In this document: piece by piece, positions 16,933 to 25,859 of the stretch | Layout of the letters: each line of letters opens with the position of its first letter | How positions within the stretch are numbered: the first letter of the stretch is position 1 | DNA from: an uncultured Verrucomicrobiota bacterium | Lineage (GTDB): Bacteria > Verrucomicrobiota > Verrucomicrobiia > Limisphaerales > UBA9464 | NCBI GenBank assembly: GCA_903922605.1 | Contig: CAIXUG010000016.1 | Span: 1 to 64,000, forward strand | Reading direction: 5' to 3' | Length of the DNA stretch: 64,000 bases | Program-made: the position numbers and the translations under genes | Notes under the pieces: generated by a model | What the model saw: only the letters and a program-made list of their open reading frames with translations | Told to the model about the DNA's origin: nothing | Database searches by the model: none

Positions 16933-18390
16933 ATGCGCATTCTGCACGCCGCGAGCGAACTGCACCCGTTTAGCAAGACGGGCGGCCTTGCGGACATGGT
17001 GGGTGCGCTCACCCGGGCATTGGCGCAGGCGGGGCACTCCGTGGATGTCGTCACCCCGCTCTACCGCGGCATCCGGAAACGGCACCCGGAAATCCGGCCG
17101 GCCGGCTGGCGTTTCGATGCGCCCATGGGCGACCGGCTTGTGCCAGGGGAATTCTGGCGGCTCGATCCGGAGCCCAACCTCACGCTCTGGTTCGTAGATC
17201 AGCCCGGCTTCTTCGACCGGCCCGGCATCTACAACGAGCACAACGTCGATTACCCGGACAACGCCGAGCGCTTCATCTTCTTCAGCAAGGCGGCGGTGCT
17301 GCTGGCCCGGCATCTGCCCGCGCCGCCGCAACTGCTGCAAAGCCACGACTGGCAGACGGGCCTCGTGCCGCTCCTGACGCGCCACGCCCAGGTGGCCAGC
17401 GGTTGGCAGCGCGCGCCCAAGCTGCTCTTCACCATTCATAATCTCGCCTACCAGGGCTGGTTCCCGGTGACCGAGTTTGCGCGGACCAACGTTCCTTCGG
17501 ACTGGCTGCACCTGAACAGCGGCGAAGCCCTGGGGCAACTCAACTGCCTGAAAGCCGGACTCAACCTCGCTGACGCACTCACCACGGTGAGCCCCCGTTA
17601 CGCCCGGGAAATCTGCACGCCGGAGTTCGGCTGCGGCCTCGACCGGCTGCTGCTGCGTCGCGAATACGAGCTCACCGGCATCCTCAACGGCGTGGATTAT
17701 GCCGAGTGGAACACGACGCGGAACGCCGACCTGAAGCACGCCTTCGACGTGGACCACCTCGCGGGTAAGCTGGCCAACAAGCTCGAACTTCAGAAGGAGC
17801 TGGGCCTGCCCGTGCGGACGGAGGTGCCGCTCTTCACCAACATTACGCGCCTCGCCGACCAGAAAGGTGCTGATTACCTGCTGGTCGCCTTGGAGCAGAT
17901 CCTGGCCGAGGGTGGGCATCTGCAGTTCGCCCTGCTCGGCAGCGGCGATCCCAAACTGGAGGCCGCCTACCGAGCCCTCGCCGCGCGGCATCCGCAGCAG
18001 ATCGCCGCCAAGATCGGCTTCCAGCCCGCGCTCGCCCAGCGGCTCGAGGCCGGCGCCGATTTCTACCTGATGCCTTCACGCTTCGAGCCGTGCGGACTCA
18101 ACCAGCTCTACTCCCTGCGCTACGGGACAGTGCCGGTCGTGCGAGCCACGGGCGGGCTGGATGACTCGGTCACGGACATCCGCGAGAGCGCGGAGCGCGC
18201 CACGGGCATCAAGTTCAGCGAGGCCTCAGCGCCGGCGCTCGCCCACGCCATCCGCAAGGCCCTCGCGCTTTACGCGGAGCCGGAACTGCTGACCCACTAC
18301 CGCCGCAACGGCATGACCACGGATTATTCCTGGGAAAAGCAGGCGCGGGAGTATGTGGAGCTCTATGAGCAGGTGCTGCACGGGGTGTAG
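16933..18390 (+). CDS. glgA: Glycogen synthase (ADP-glucose type)
   Basis: GlgA, a GT5-family glucosyltransferase, extends alpha-1,4-glucan from ADP-glucose. The start MRILHAASELHPFSKTGGLADM contains the KTGGLAD ADP-glucose-binding motif. The second Rossmann domain has FTNITRLADQKG, and the MPSRFEPCGLNQLYSLRYGTVPVVRATGGL block is the family signature. Length is 485 residues, as usual. I start 12 codons inside the longest frame because that is where similarity begins. No other glycogen gene is adjacent. Confidence 0.95.
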   Translation: MRILHAASELHPFSKTGGLADMVGALTRALAQAGHSVDVVTPLYRGIRKRHPEIRPAGWRFDAPMGDRLVPGEFWRLDPEPNLTLWFVDQPGFFDRPGIYNEHNVDYPDNAERFIFFSKAAVLLARHLPAPPQLLQSHDWQTGLVPLLTRHAQVASGWQRAPKLLFTIHNLAYQGWFPVTEFARTNVPSDWLHLNSGEALGQLNCLKAGLNLADALTTVSPRYAREICTPEFGCGLDRLLLRREYELTGILNGVDYAEWNTTRNADLKHAFDVDHLAGKLANKLELQKELGLPVRTEVPLFTNITRLADQKGADYLLVALEQILAEGGHLQFALLGSGDPKLEAAYRALAARHPQQIAAKIGFQPALAQRLEAGADFYLMPSRFEPCGLNQLYSLRYGTVPVVRATGGLDDSVTDIRESAERATGIKFSEASAPALAHAIRKALALYAEPELLTHYRRNGMTTDYSWEKQAREYVELYEQVLHGV

Positions 18391-18391
18391 C

Positions 18392-18575
18392 AAACTGCGA
18401 ACGACGAACAGAAAACGGCGAGCGGCGGGAAACACGGACGCGCTCGGCGTCTTTGGGCGCTGAGCATTGAGCCCGACAAATCAGAACGTCCAACGTCCAA
18501 CGTCCAACGCTCAAAGGGGACGAAGGCTGCCGCATACACCACCGCGCGCTGTTCCCTGTTCGCCGTTCGCAGTTA
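18392..18575. repeat. Palindromic phrase-repeat element B
   Basis: The left arm 18392-18418 (ACTGCGAACGACGAACAG) pairs with the right arm 18549-18575 (CTGTTCGCCGTTCGCAGT) with a few mismatches. Both can be cut into degenerate heptamers such as TGCGAAC and GACGAAC. The loop holds a separate phrase, ACGTCCA repeated three times at about 18486-18509. The element fills the gap between glgA and the convergent aldehyde dehydrogenase gene. Confidence 0.7.
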
Positions 18576-18582
18576 CGGCCGC

Positions 18583-20019
18583 TCACCACGCGCGCTCGAT
18601 GCTCCGGCGCTGCCAGAGGAATTCGAACATGTTGCCCTCGTGCGGCTGGTCCCAGGAGATCGCCATGGTCGAGACGGGGCCGATGTTCAGCCGCTCGATG
18701 TGCGGGAACGCCTCAATCTGCTCGATGAAAGCTTGGTCCTTGGTGATCGCCGAGCACGCGAGCGTGTAGCCAATCTTGCTGAGCATCTCGGACTGCGGGC
18801 AGGTGACGACACTCGCGTAGGGACAGAGGAATTCCTTGTTCGCCAGCGGATGCGCAAAGCTGTCGCAGCGCACGATGGTCGGGCGCATGTAGGTGCCGCC
18901 CTCAAAGACCGTCTTGCGCGGGCCGCCGCGATACTTCGCGGTCACGTCCTCGGCGCCGGGCGTCTTCAGACCCTCCTCGATCTGGTTGTCGATGAAGTCG
19001 GCCATCTTGATGTTCGCGAAGCCGGAGAGTTTCGCCTTCTCGTCATCCGGCCGGGTCGGCGCGAAGGGCCCAAGCTTCTGCGCGAGCGCGTCGGCGATCT
19101 CGGCGGCGTACTTCGGCACGACCACGGCGCTGGCGTTGATGCAGGAGCGTCCGCCATTGTCGCTGATCGCACCGGCGATGACGTCGATGTACTCGCGCCA
19201 GTTCTCGATCTGGTCGTCGCCGATGAGGAACTTGCTCCAGCCGGGTCCGTGAACCTCGATGGCCGGATTGTGCGCGTATTGGTCGGTCGTGCTCTTGTCA
19301 CCGAAGATGAGCGCGCGACCGCAGGTGTTGAGGATCGTCGCCGCGCCGTCGTGGTCGGTCGGGTAGAAGCCGAAGGCCTCCGCAGGCACACCGGCCGCGA
19401 TAAAGGCCTGGATGAGCCGGTAGGGCGTCCATGGCTCTTCCTTGCCGGGCTTGATGACCACGGGCGTCTTGAGCGCCACGGCGGGCAGCCAGAGGGAATT
19501 CACCGCCGGCGAATTGCTGGGCATCACGAGGCCGAGCGCCGAACAGGTGGGGAAGAAGCTGAGCTTCGTGCCGAACTGCTCGCCATAACCACGGTCAATG
19601 ATCGTAAAATCAAGTCCGCGCGAGAGACCATTGAGCACCTCGCCCAGATGCGTGAGGGCGTAGTGCAGCTTGGTCATGTTGCGCTTCACCATGACGTGCG
19701 GCAGGCCGGAAGTGCCACTGAGTGTCGCGATGTATTCCGCAGGCGACTGCGTGTGGCCGCGATCACCGAAGGGCAGCGTGCCGTTGAGGAACAGTTCGCC
19801 CGCCTTCGCCGACAGCGCGACGAGTTCGGCCACGGTGAATTTCTTCAGGGAGGCGCGGGCGGCGGCCAACTTGGTGAAGTCGCGCTTGAGGATACCGCCA
19901 TTGACTTGCGAGACGAGCGCACGAACCTCGCCGGTGCGGTGGTCTTTGACCTCGATCTTGTCGAGGGATTCGTAGGGGCGGCCGAGACGCAGGGCGGGCA
20001 AATGCGGGATGTCGCTCAT
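18583..20019 (-). CDS. Aldehyde dehydrogenase family protein
   Basis: The 478-residue NAD(P)-dependent dehydrogenase belongs to the ALDH superfamily. The nucleophile is the Cys in GGRSCINAS, and the cofactor-binding VVIKPGKEEPWTPYRL segment is present. The usual FTGS-like motif reads LIFGDKST, so it is not a close relative of the classical betaine or glyceraldehyde enzymes. The substrate is unknown. It stands alone on the minus strand between two repeat-bearing spacers. Confidence 0.8.
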   Translation of the reverse strand: MSDIPHLPALRLGRPYESLDKIEVKDHRTGEVRALVSQVNGGILKRDFTKLAAARASLKKFTVAELVALSAKAGELFLNGTLPFGDRGHTQSPAEYIATLSGTSGLPHVMVKRNMTKLHYALTHLGEVLNGLSRGLDFTIIDRGYGEQFGTKLSFFPTCSALGLVMPSNSPAVNSLWLPAVALKTPVVIKPGKEEPWTPYRLIQAFIAAGVPAEAFGFYPTDHDGAATILNTCGRALIFGDKSTTDQYAHNPAIEVHGPGWSKFLIGDDQIENWREYIDVIAGAISDNGGRSCINASAVVVPKYAAEIADALAQKLGPFAPTRPDDEKAKLSGFANIKMADFIDNQIEEGLKTPGAEDVTAKYRGGPRKTVFEGGTYMRPTIVRCDSFAHPLANKEFLCPYASVVTCPQSEMLSKIGYTLACSAITKDQAFIEQIEAFPHIERLNIGPVSTMAISWDQPHEGNMFEFLWQRRSIERAW

Positions 20020-20081
20020 GTGCTGATTAGGACGGGCGACAAAGTGATACGTCTGCGTAGAATTGGCAAACGGGAGTTTTG

Positions 20082-20175
20082 GGGAAGGATGAGGGATGAA
20101 TTGGGAATGACGAAGGAAGCGGGCGCAGGCTGCGCCTCTGGGCGGACACGCTCCCCATTGCTGCGGCTTCCTTTC
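20082..20175. repeat. Weak palindromic phrase repeat upstream of the aldehyde dehydrogenase gene
   Basis: Degenerate GGATGAG/GGATGAA phrases run into AAGGAAGC at 20113-20120, which pairs with GCTTCCTT at 20166-20173. A small hairpin, GGCGCA with TGCGCC, lies inside at about 20123-20137. It is less regular than the other elements. Confidence 0.35.
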
Positions 20176-20225
20176 AGATCATCGTCCCGTTACTTCGCAT
20201 GCAACAAGATACACGAGGCCGGGGA

Positions 20226-22832
20226 TCAGGAAGCGCCACTCACAAAATCCACCACGGCGCTGGCGGCCTTGATCAGGGAGGGGGCCATTTCGGCGCAAGT
20301 CTTGGCCGCCTCAACCAACCCGGTCTTGGTCACGGAAAGAAAGCCGCCGCTCGGCTTCGGCTTCTTGGCTTCCGCTTCGATCGCCTCGACATAGGGTTGG
20401 ACAGTCTCCGCCGCCTTGGGCGGCAGATTTGCAAACTCCTGCCGCAACGCCTGCAACAAAGCGGTCAGATCCGCCTTCTGCGTGTTAAAGCTGTCGCTGA
20501 CACTTTGCTGGTTATGCTTGCCAATGATTCCCTGATTGGTGCCGCTGTTGCTGTAAGATTCGTGGCTCATGTTCGGTTTGATCTCGTTGTGAATGTCGAT
20601 TTTTACCGGGTACTTTTCCCCCGTCGCCTTCGGCCCGGCCGGCGCCGCAATCATATCCAGGATGGGAGCGAGCGGTCGCCGGACGGACTGGCCTTCGATG
20701 ATGAAAGGCAATTCCCCTATCCCCGACTGCGCATGCACCACCAGATCGTTGTGCTTGGGGGCGCAATCGCTGCCGAGAATGACATGCAGCACCGGCGGGG
20801 TGCTGTCCCGGGGATCCTGCAAGGTTTCTAGAATGCCGAAGAGGAATTCCCGGCGCAGCAGTTGAGGGCCGAGCAGCCGCAGCTCGATCTTGGCGTCCTT
20901 CTCCGTCATGTGCGCGCGGACGAGGGCCTCACAGTTTCCACGGCGGAGGGCGATACCGTGCCGCCACCACTCGCCGGGTCGCCGGGCTTCCCGGTGGCAC
21001 CGCACGATGAACTGGGAAATGACGCTTTCGGGCAGCACCAGGTCATAGCGCAGTTCCAGGTGGAGGGTTACCGGTCCTTCCCATTCCTGGGGCTGGGCCC
21101 AGGGCGGCGAATCGGTGGGCAACAGCCCAGGCAGCAGCAGCCGCCCCCGGTTGTCCTCGAACAGCAGCTCGAAAGCCTTCATCAGGTCCACCAGCCACGG
21201 ATGGCGCGCCCGTGGGTAGCGGTCCGCCGGAAGCAGCGCTCCGAGGTCGGCCATCGTCAGTAGGCCTCCTTTGGCTGCCAGGCTGGTATCCACGAGCAGA
21301 GGATAGATTCCCTTGGTCACCCAGTCCGGATTCAGCACGCCGAGCGCTCGCAACCGATCGTTCCGGGGAAAGCAGGTGACCAGCCCGAGATGTCCCAGGT
21401 TTTCCAACAGATCCTCCCGGTCCTGCTCAGTGGTCACCCCACACTTGTCACACACCTCCTCCCAGGCCTCGTACGTGAGGGTGTCTTTTTCGCGGGCAGG
21501 ACCGTGCGTGGGGCCGGCAGGGGAACTTTTCCCCGACGAGCTCAGGGCGGAACCTTCCGGGTGCGGCTGGCGAAGCTTCAGAATGGCCTGCTTCACGCGA
21601 AACCATTCCGCCGGCCAGAGCGCCCAGATCTGCTCCATCCCCTCCAGTTCTCGTTGGATGGCCGCCTTCAGTTCCGCGATGCCCGTGCCGGTCGTGCAGG
21701 ACGTGGAAAAGAAGGCATCCTTGGAATTCTCCGGCAGGTTGTCGCGGTAGCGGTCGAGCAGCTTGGGACGGTCCAGTGCCATGGCGTGGCCGTCATTCTT
21801 GTTGACGACCACCACCGCGCGCGCGTTCTCGCCGTATTTGGCGACCATCTTCAGCCAGTATTCCACGCGGTCCTGCTGGTCCCGGCCCGCCTCGGCCACC
21901 ACTACGTACAGCGTGCGCGTGGTAAAGAAATACGGATGGGCCGCGTGCATCTGCTTCTGGCCTCCAAAGTCCCACACATTGACGCGCACCTCCTGCTCCC
22001 TGAGCCGCACCGGCCATTCCACCACCACTACGTCGCGGGTGCTCGGCTCCGACTCCTGAGCCGGCAACCCTCGCAACAACTGCCGCACCAGTGACGTCTT
22101 ACCCGCCCTCCCATCGCCGATGACAATGATCCGGGCTTCCAATACGGCCCACGCGGACGATGCTCCAGCGGAGCCACCGGGAGGATGAATACGGAAATAA
22201 TACCTGAGGATCTCCGACGGCGGTTTGGTTTTCGCCCATTCACGAGCCACCGCCTCCTGAGTGGCCCCCAGCACTTCATCCGGCAGGCCGAGTCCGGAAT
22301 TCTCATGCAAAAAAAGACGAGTCAACCTCTTAAGTTGACGGAAGCTCTCCGGCAATTCCGCCAACTGGTTGTCGGAAAGGTAAAGCTTTTCCAGCCTCGT
22401 CAGCTGTCCCAGCTCCCCAGGCACGCTTGTCAGCCGGTTGTGGTCGAGGTCAAGCCTCTTTAGCTTCGCTAACTGCCCCAGTTGCTCAGGCACACTAGTT
22501 AGCTGGTTGGAGTCGAGGCGAAGTGTTTCAAGCTTCCTCAGCCGCCCCAGTTCCTCAGGCACACCTGTCAGCTGGTTGTGGGAAAGGTCAAGCCACTGCA
22601 GCCCCGCCAGTTGTCCCAGCTCCCCAGGCACGCTCACTAGCAGGTTGAAGGAAAGGTAAAGCCGCGTCAGCCCCGCCAGCTGTCCCAGCTCCCCGGGTAC
22701 GCTCGTCAACTGCAGTGACTTCAAATCCAGCACACTGGCGTTTTCTTGCTTGGCTTTCTGAATGCGGCGTAGCGCTTCTTTGTGGCCCTTGCCCGCCTTG
22801 TCCCCCTCCGAATTCGAATCATACGTGGGCAT
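20226..22832 (-). CDS. ROCO protein: leucine-rich repeats, Roc GTPase, COR
   Basis: The 868-residue protein has about six LRR units at 30-185 with the repeat LTSVPGELGQLAGL. A Roc GTPase follows at about 230-400 (P-loop GDGRAGKTSL, switch DFGGQ, VVNKND base motif), then COR with ALGVLNPDWVTKGIYPLL, and a C-terminal tail from about 735. The tail has a Ser/Asn/Gly/Gln-rich stretch (SYSNSGTNQG) and two helical segments, the last hydrophobic. Bacterial ROCO proteins dimerise and hydrolyse GTP, and many of the multidomain ones are thought to act in signalling or self-defence. The tail looks like a separate effector or membrane-contact module, which is inference. Confidence 0.85.
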   Translation of the reverse strand: MPTYDSNSEGDKAGKGHKEALRRIQKAKQENASVLDLKSLQLTSVPGELGQLAGLTRLYLSFNLLVSVPGELGQLAGLQWLDLSHNQLTGVPEELGRLRKLETLRLDSNQLTSVPEQLGQLAKLKRLDLDHNRLTSVPGELGQLTRLEKLYLSDNQLAELPESFRQLKRLTRLFLHENSGLGLPDEVLGATQEAVAREWAKTKPPSEILRYYFRIHPPGGSAGASSAWAVLEARIIVIGDGRAGKTSLVRQLLRGLPAQESEPSTRDVVVVEWPVRLREQEVRVNVWDFGGQKQMHAAHPYFFTTRTLYVVVAEAGRDQQDRVEYWLKMVAKYGENARAVVVVNKNDGHAMALDRPKLLDRYRDNLPENSKDAFFSTSCTTGTGIAELKAAIQRELEGMEQIWALWPAEWFRVKQAILKLRQPHPEGSALSSSGKSSPAGPTHGPAREKDTLTYEAWEEVCDKCGVTTEQDREDLLENLGHLGLVTCFPRNDRLRALGVLNPDWVTKGIYPLLVDTSLAAKGGLLTMADLGALLPADRYPRARHPWLVDLMKAFELLFEDNRGRLLLPGLLPTDSPPWAQPQEWEGPVTLHLELRYDLVLPESVISQFIVRCHREARRPGEWWRHGIALRRGNCEALVRAHMTEKDAKIELRLLGPQLLRREFLFGILETLQDPRDSTPPVLHVILGSDCAPKHNDLVVHAQSGIGELPFIIEGQSVRRPLAPILDMIAAPAGPKATGEKYPVKIDIHNEIKPNMSHESYSNSGTNQGIIGKHNQQSVSDSFNTQKADLTALLQALRQEFANLPPKAAETVQPYVEAIEAEAKKPKPSGGFLSVTKTGLVEAAKTCAEMAPSLIKAASAVVDFVSGAS

Positions 22833-23443
22833 GAATTCATTGAAAGGGGAGTCACCCCCTGAAGCAAGCGCGCGTTCCCGCTATCGGGGAGGAAGCGCTG
22901 GGTTTCATATGGGCAGTCCTATTAAGCGCAGCTGAAGACTCTAACTTTCCCACACAGCCAGCGCAGATCGCCGAGCTCGCCAGCCGGGTCAACGCGCCAG
23001 CGTACGTCTTTAGAAATTCGCCCCCGCAACTCTCCCGCCCCGTCGCCGTTTATGACTCACGGGCAGTCCGTTGCGCTGGTGGGGTAACGCTGCTGCGTTA
23101 CCCATTACCTGCCGCCCCGCCAGCGCATTGATGCAGGGCGGCCCGGCGCAGCTCGTTGATTGCGTCCGTCCGGGGAGAATGGGCCCGGGTACCTGACGCA
23201 TGAAACCGAACACCCTCTTGGGGCGGGCACGCATGAAATGCAGCGGCATTCCCCTCAGGATGGTCCTCGGCCCCTAATATGGGCTTGCTACAGAGGCGGA
23301 AAGACGGCGCTGTCGCTGGTCTTTCCGAAAATAGAGGGCGGCACCGCAGCGCCCGCCCCACCAGCGCCGCGGGTGAGTTCTCCCGCCGCGAACGGCAATG
23401 GAACCGTGGGGCGGACGGTGGTAGCAGCCGAAAGCGAGCGGCT
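22833..23443. other. Spacer with nested palindrome, no gene seen
   Basis: A perfect hairpin, GGGTAACGC-TGCT-GCGTTACCC, lies at 23082-23103. It is enclosed by outer arms GCGCTGG and CCAGCGC from about 23073 to 23128. No open frame shows family resemblance. The region lies between the ROCO gene start and the end of the DUF5069 gene. Confidence 0.45.
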
Positions 23444-23893
23444 TCAGGCCTTGCCACCGAAGCTCACGTAGTCGTCGAGGTCCAGCAGGTCGAACCAGGT
23501 GACGATGTCCTCACGCTTTTCGCCGTACTTCTTGTGCAGGCCGTTGAAATATTCGCGAGTTTCCACGTCGCTGACCGTGCGGGCGGCGTACCAGACGCCC
23601 CATTGCACGATCTGCCAGTCAGCGGGCTTGTTGGCCGCGTTGGCCGAGAACCACTCCAGCAGCTCGCCGTCGCCCTTGCCGGAGGCCACCTGGGCCTTGA
23701 AGGCTTCGGCATCCACGCCGGCGAAGGTCAGGAGCCTCTGATCCAGCGGACAGTTGTAGTGATACTCACCGTTTTTGCCGGCAACGGTGGCCCGGCACTT
23801 GTCGATCATGCGCGGAAGGGTGACGTAACCACCGAGCTGGACGCGTGGGCTGCGGGGTGCGTGAAGAGTGAGGTCTGGCTGGCTGAAGTTCAT
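23444..23893 (-). CDS. DUF5069 protein
   Basis: The 149-residue soluble protein carries the DUF5069 signature SPRVQLGGYVTLPRMIDKCRATVAGKNGEYHYNCPLDQRLL, seen mainly in Verrucomicrobiota and relatives. Function is unknown. The abundance of aromatic residues and the absence of a signal peptide or membrane segment suggest a cytoplasmic enzyme or binding protein. I start at MNFSQPDLTL. The longer frame runs back into the terminator of the next gene. Confidence 0.85.
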   Translation of the reverse strand: MNFSQPDLTLHAPRSPRVQLGGYVTLPRMIDKCRATVAGKNGEYHYNCPLDQRLLTFAGVDAEAFKAQVASGKGDGELLEWFSANAANKPADWQIVQWGVWYAARTVSDVETREYFNGLHKKYGEKREDIVTWFDLLDLDDYVSFGGKA

Positions 23894-23960
23894 AGGTGGC
23901 CAGAAGTAGTCCCGCCTCGGAACGCCGCAAATTTTTTTTGGTAACAGTCCCGTGAAACGC

Positions 23961-23987
23961 AAAAGGCCCCGGCTTGCGCCAGGGCCT
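23961..23987 (-). terminator. Terminator of the PEP-CTERM gene
   Basis: On the minus strand AGGCCC pairs with GGGCCT, with an inner GGC/GCC extension and TTGC-type loop. It is followed by TTTTGCG. It starts 21 bases after the gene stop. Confidence 0.8.
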
Positions 23988-24008
23988 GTCTCAACCAGCG
24001 AAATTGGT

Positions 24009-24941
24009 TCAGCGCCGGAGGCGGCGCCAGGCGGTGCCACCGATGGCGAGCGCCACGAAGCCGGCCGCCGCCCAGGTCGAGGTCTCGGGCACGGGCGAGG
24101 CGAAATTGGGGTTGTTCGAGACCGCGATCAGATCCTGGTAGTCGGCGCTGGCGAGGCCGATCAGCGGCGTGGTGCCGTGATAGCTGTCACCATAGGTGTT
24201 GTAGAGCGCCAGCACGCTGCTGATGTAGCCGCTGGCGGTTGCGATGATCGCCGCGTCACCGGACGAAGGCGTGGTGACGTAACCGAAGGTGTCCGACGCG
24301 GTGCTGCCGGAGGTGTAGTTCAGGCTCCAGTTGGAGGCGGCGACAGTGCCGTTCAGCTGCTGGTGGGTAATCTTCCAAAGGGCGATCTGAAAGGCGCTGC
24401 GGTTGTTCTGAACCGTGGTCGAGGCGCTCGCGTTCGGCACGAGAGGCGCGTAGTACTGGTCGAAGAGAAGCTGGATGAGCACCGCCTTGCTCGTCCCGAT
24501 GCCGCCGGAAGCGACGCCCGCCGACTGCGCGGCGCCCGAGCCAGAGCCGGGAGCCGTGGAATAGTCGAGGCGGCTGAGGGGCACGAAATCGTAGGTGACC
24601 GTGGAAGGCACGCTGACGTTCTGCCCCAGTTCCACGCAGAAACCGCCGGTGATCCCCGCCGTGCTGCCGAAGCCGGCCGGCACCTGGCTGGTGCCGCCGT
24701 TCAACGTCACCGAATCCAGGGTGAAACCGATCTCCGTCACCCACTCGGTCGAGTTGGCGACCGTCCCGATCTTCCAGCCGACACCAACACCGGTCGAAGT
24801 GACCGTCGAGCCGATGTACACATCGGTGGTGATCGAGCCCAGCGAGCCCGGGGTCGTCGCCTGCGTCGTCATCGGGACGAGGGCGGCGGTGGCGGCTGCC
24901 AGAATTGCGGCCCGGAACCAAGCTGAGTTGCGTGTGATCAT
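24009..24941 (-). CDS. PEP-CTERM-like surface protein with possible thioester domain
   Basis: The 310-residue exported protein has a signal peptide at about 1-28. Its C-terminus, SPVPETSTW, then a hydrophobic helix and WRRLRR, is the layout of PEP-CTERM sorting signals, processed by exosortase. The body has GGFCVELGQN and later AFQIALWKI. A Cys after an aromatic residue plus a Gln in a phi-Q-x-x-phi-phi setting is the pattern of internal thioester adhesion domains, so covalent attachment to a target is possible. A GGAAG ribosome site precedes the chosen ATG. Confidence 0.75.
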   Translation of the reverse strand: MITRNSAWFRAAILAAATAALVPMTTQATTPGSLGSITTDVYIGSTVTSTGVGVGWKIGTVANSTEWVTEIGFTLDSVTLNGGTSQVPAGFGSTAGITGGFCVELGQNVSVPSTVTYDFVPLSRLDYSTAPGSGSGAAQSAGVASGGIGTSKAVLIQLLFDQYYAPLVPNASASTTVQNNRSAFQIALWKITHQQLNGTVAASNWSLNYTSGSTASDTFGYVTTPSSGDAAIIATASGYISSVLALYNTYGDSYHGTTPLIGLASADYQDLIAVSNNPNFASPVPETSTWAAAGFVALAIGGTAWRRLRR

Positions 24942-25161
24942 GATTGAATCTTCCGACCGGCTTCCGGTTTCGAACTGAAACCCGGATAACTCGGTCAAGT
25001 ACGAGCCCAATCATGGGAATATCACGCGACGTTACAATCGGGTGCCCGCCTGTTCGTGGGTAAGCCCTCTCCTCCTCGTGAAAGCAGCATCTGACAGCCT
25101 CCCTAGGGTTCCACCTCAGGGCCTGACAGCATGTGTCAATAAGGACTTCACCCCTCGAAAT

Positions 25162-25178
25162 CGCCGCTAAAAGCGGCG
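25162..25178 (-). terminator. Possible terminator hairpin
   Basis: CGCCGCT pairs with AGCGGCG around a 3-base loop, just beyond the 25184-25609 gene. The T run after it is short, so termination is uncertain. Confidence 0.4.
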
Positions 25179-25183
25179 TCTCA

Positions 25184-25609
25184 TCATCGAGCCGGGGCAG
25201 CCGCTGCGGCGGCAGTGCTTGGCGTGGAAGGCTTTAGCAACTGGCGGGCCTCGACATTGCCCGACGCCGCCAACTGTCGCAGGGCGGCTTGCACGTCGGG
25301 GCGCTCCAAGCCGGATGGATTGGCAGCAACCACGGGTGCGACCGGAGCTGCGACCGGCACAGGAACATTTGCGGTTGGGCCCACATTGACTCCGCCGGCG
25401 GCAAAAAAGCCATTCGCCACCTGCCCCGGCGCGCTCATTACCGTGCGGCGCGTCACGGCGGTGATGCCCCGCCCCTGCCCGGTCACCCCGGTCATATTGG
25501 CCGCCACGGCCGTCGCCGTCTGGTTGTTCTGGATCGACTGCGCCTGGACTGCGCCCACCGCCAAAGCCGCCAAGCTCACGCAAAGCCCGAGATGTTCCAG
25601 CCGAGTCAT
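25184..25609 (-). CDS. Small exported protein of unknown function
   Basis: The 141-residue product starts MTRLEHLGLCVSLAALAVGAVQAQ, a clear signal peptide cut near VQAQ. The mature part is Asn/Thr/Val-rich. A PVPVAAPVAPVV linker follows, then a short helical segment RPDVQAALRQLAASGNVEARQLL. I recognise no family. The upstream part of the longest frame, before this ATG, has no coding features. Confidence 0.55.
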   Translation of the reverse strand: MTRLEHLGLCVSLAALAVGAVQAQSIQNNQTATAVAANMTGVTGQGRGITAVTRRTVMSAPGQVANGFFAAGGVNVGPTANVPVPVAAPVAPVVAANPSGLERPDVQAALRQLAASGNVEARQLLKPSTPSTAAAAAAPAR

Positions 25610-25859
25610 GTGTCCGCTGTACGCCGCCCGGCGTCCTGTGGCAAGCGCGACTTCACCCGGAACGCTCGCCGTCATGACCGGCCCGGGTCGGCTAGCAGTT
25701 GCTTGCTTTCGTCTTTGGCACTCCTGATCGCTCAGGTCGGGGCAAAGCCATGGGATGCCACCAAAGCTCCCGGCTTCCTCGAAATCCCCAAATGTCTCGC
25801 TGCTGAGTCTGAGGGCACCCCGTTTAGGTCCGCCGTTCTCCGTTCTCTTTTCGCCATCT

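Noticed and set aside
18486-18509. Tandem ACGTCCA units as a CRISPR array
   Set aside because: Units are only 7 bases with no spacers, and no cas genes are present.
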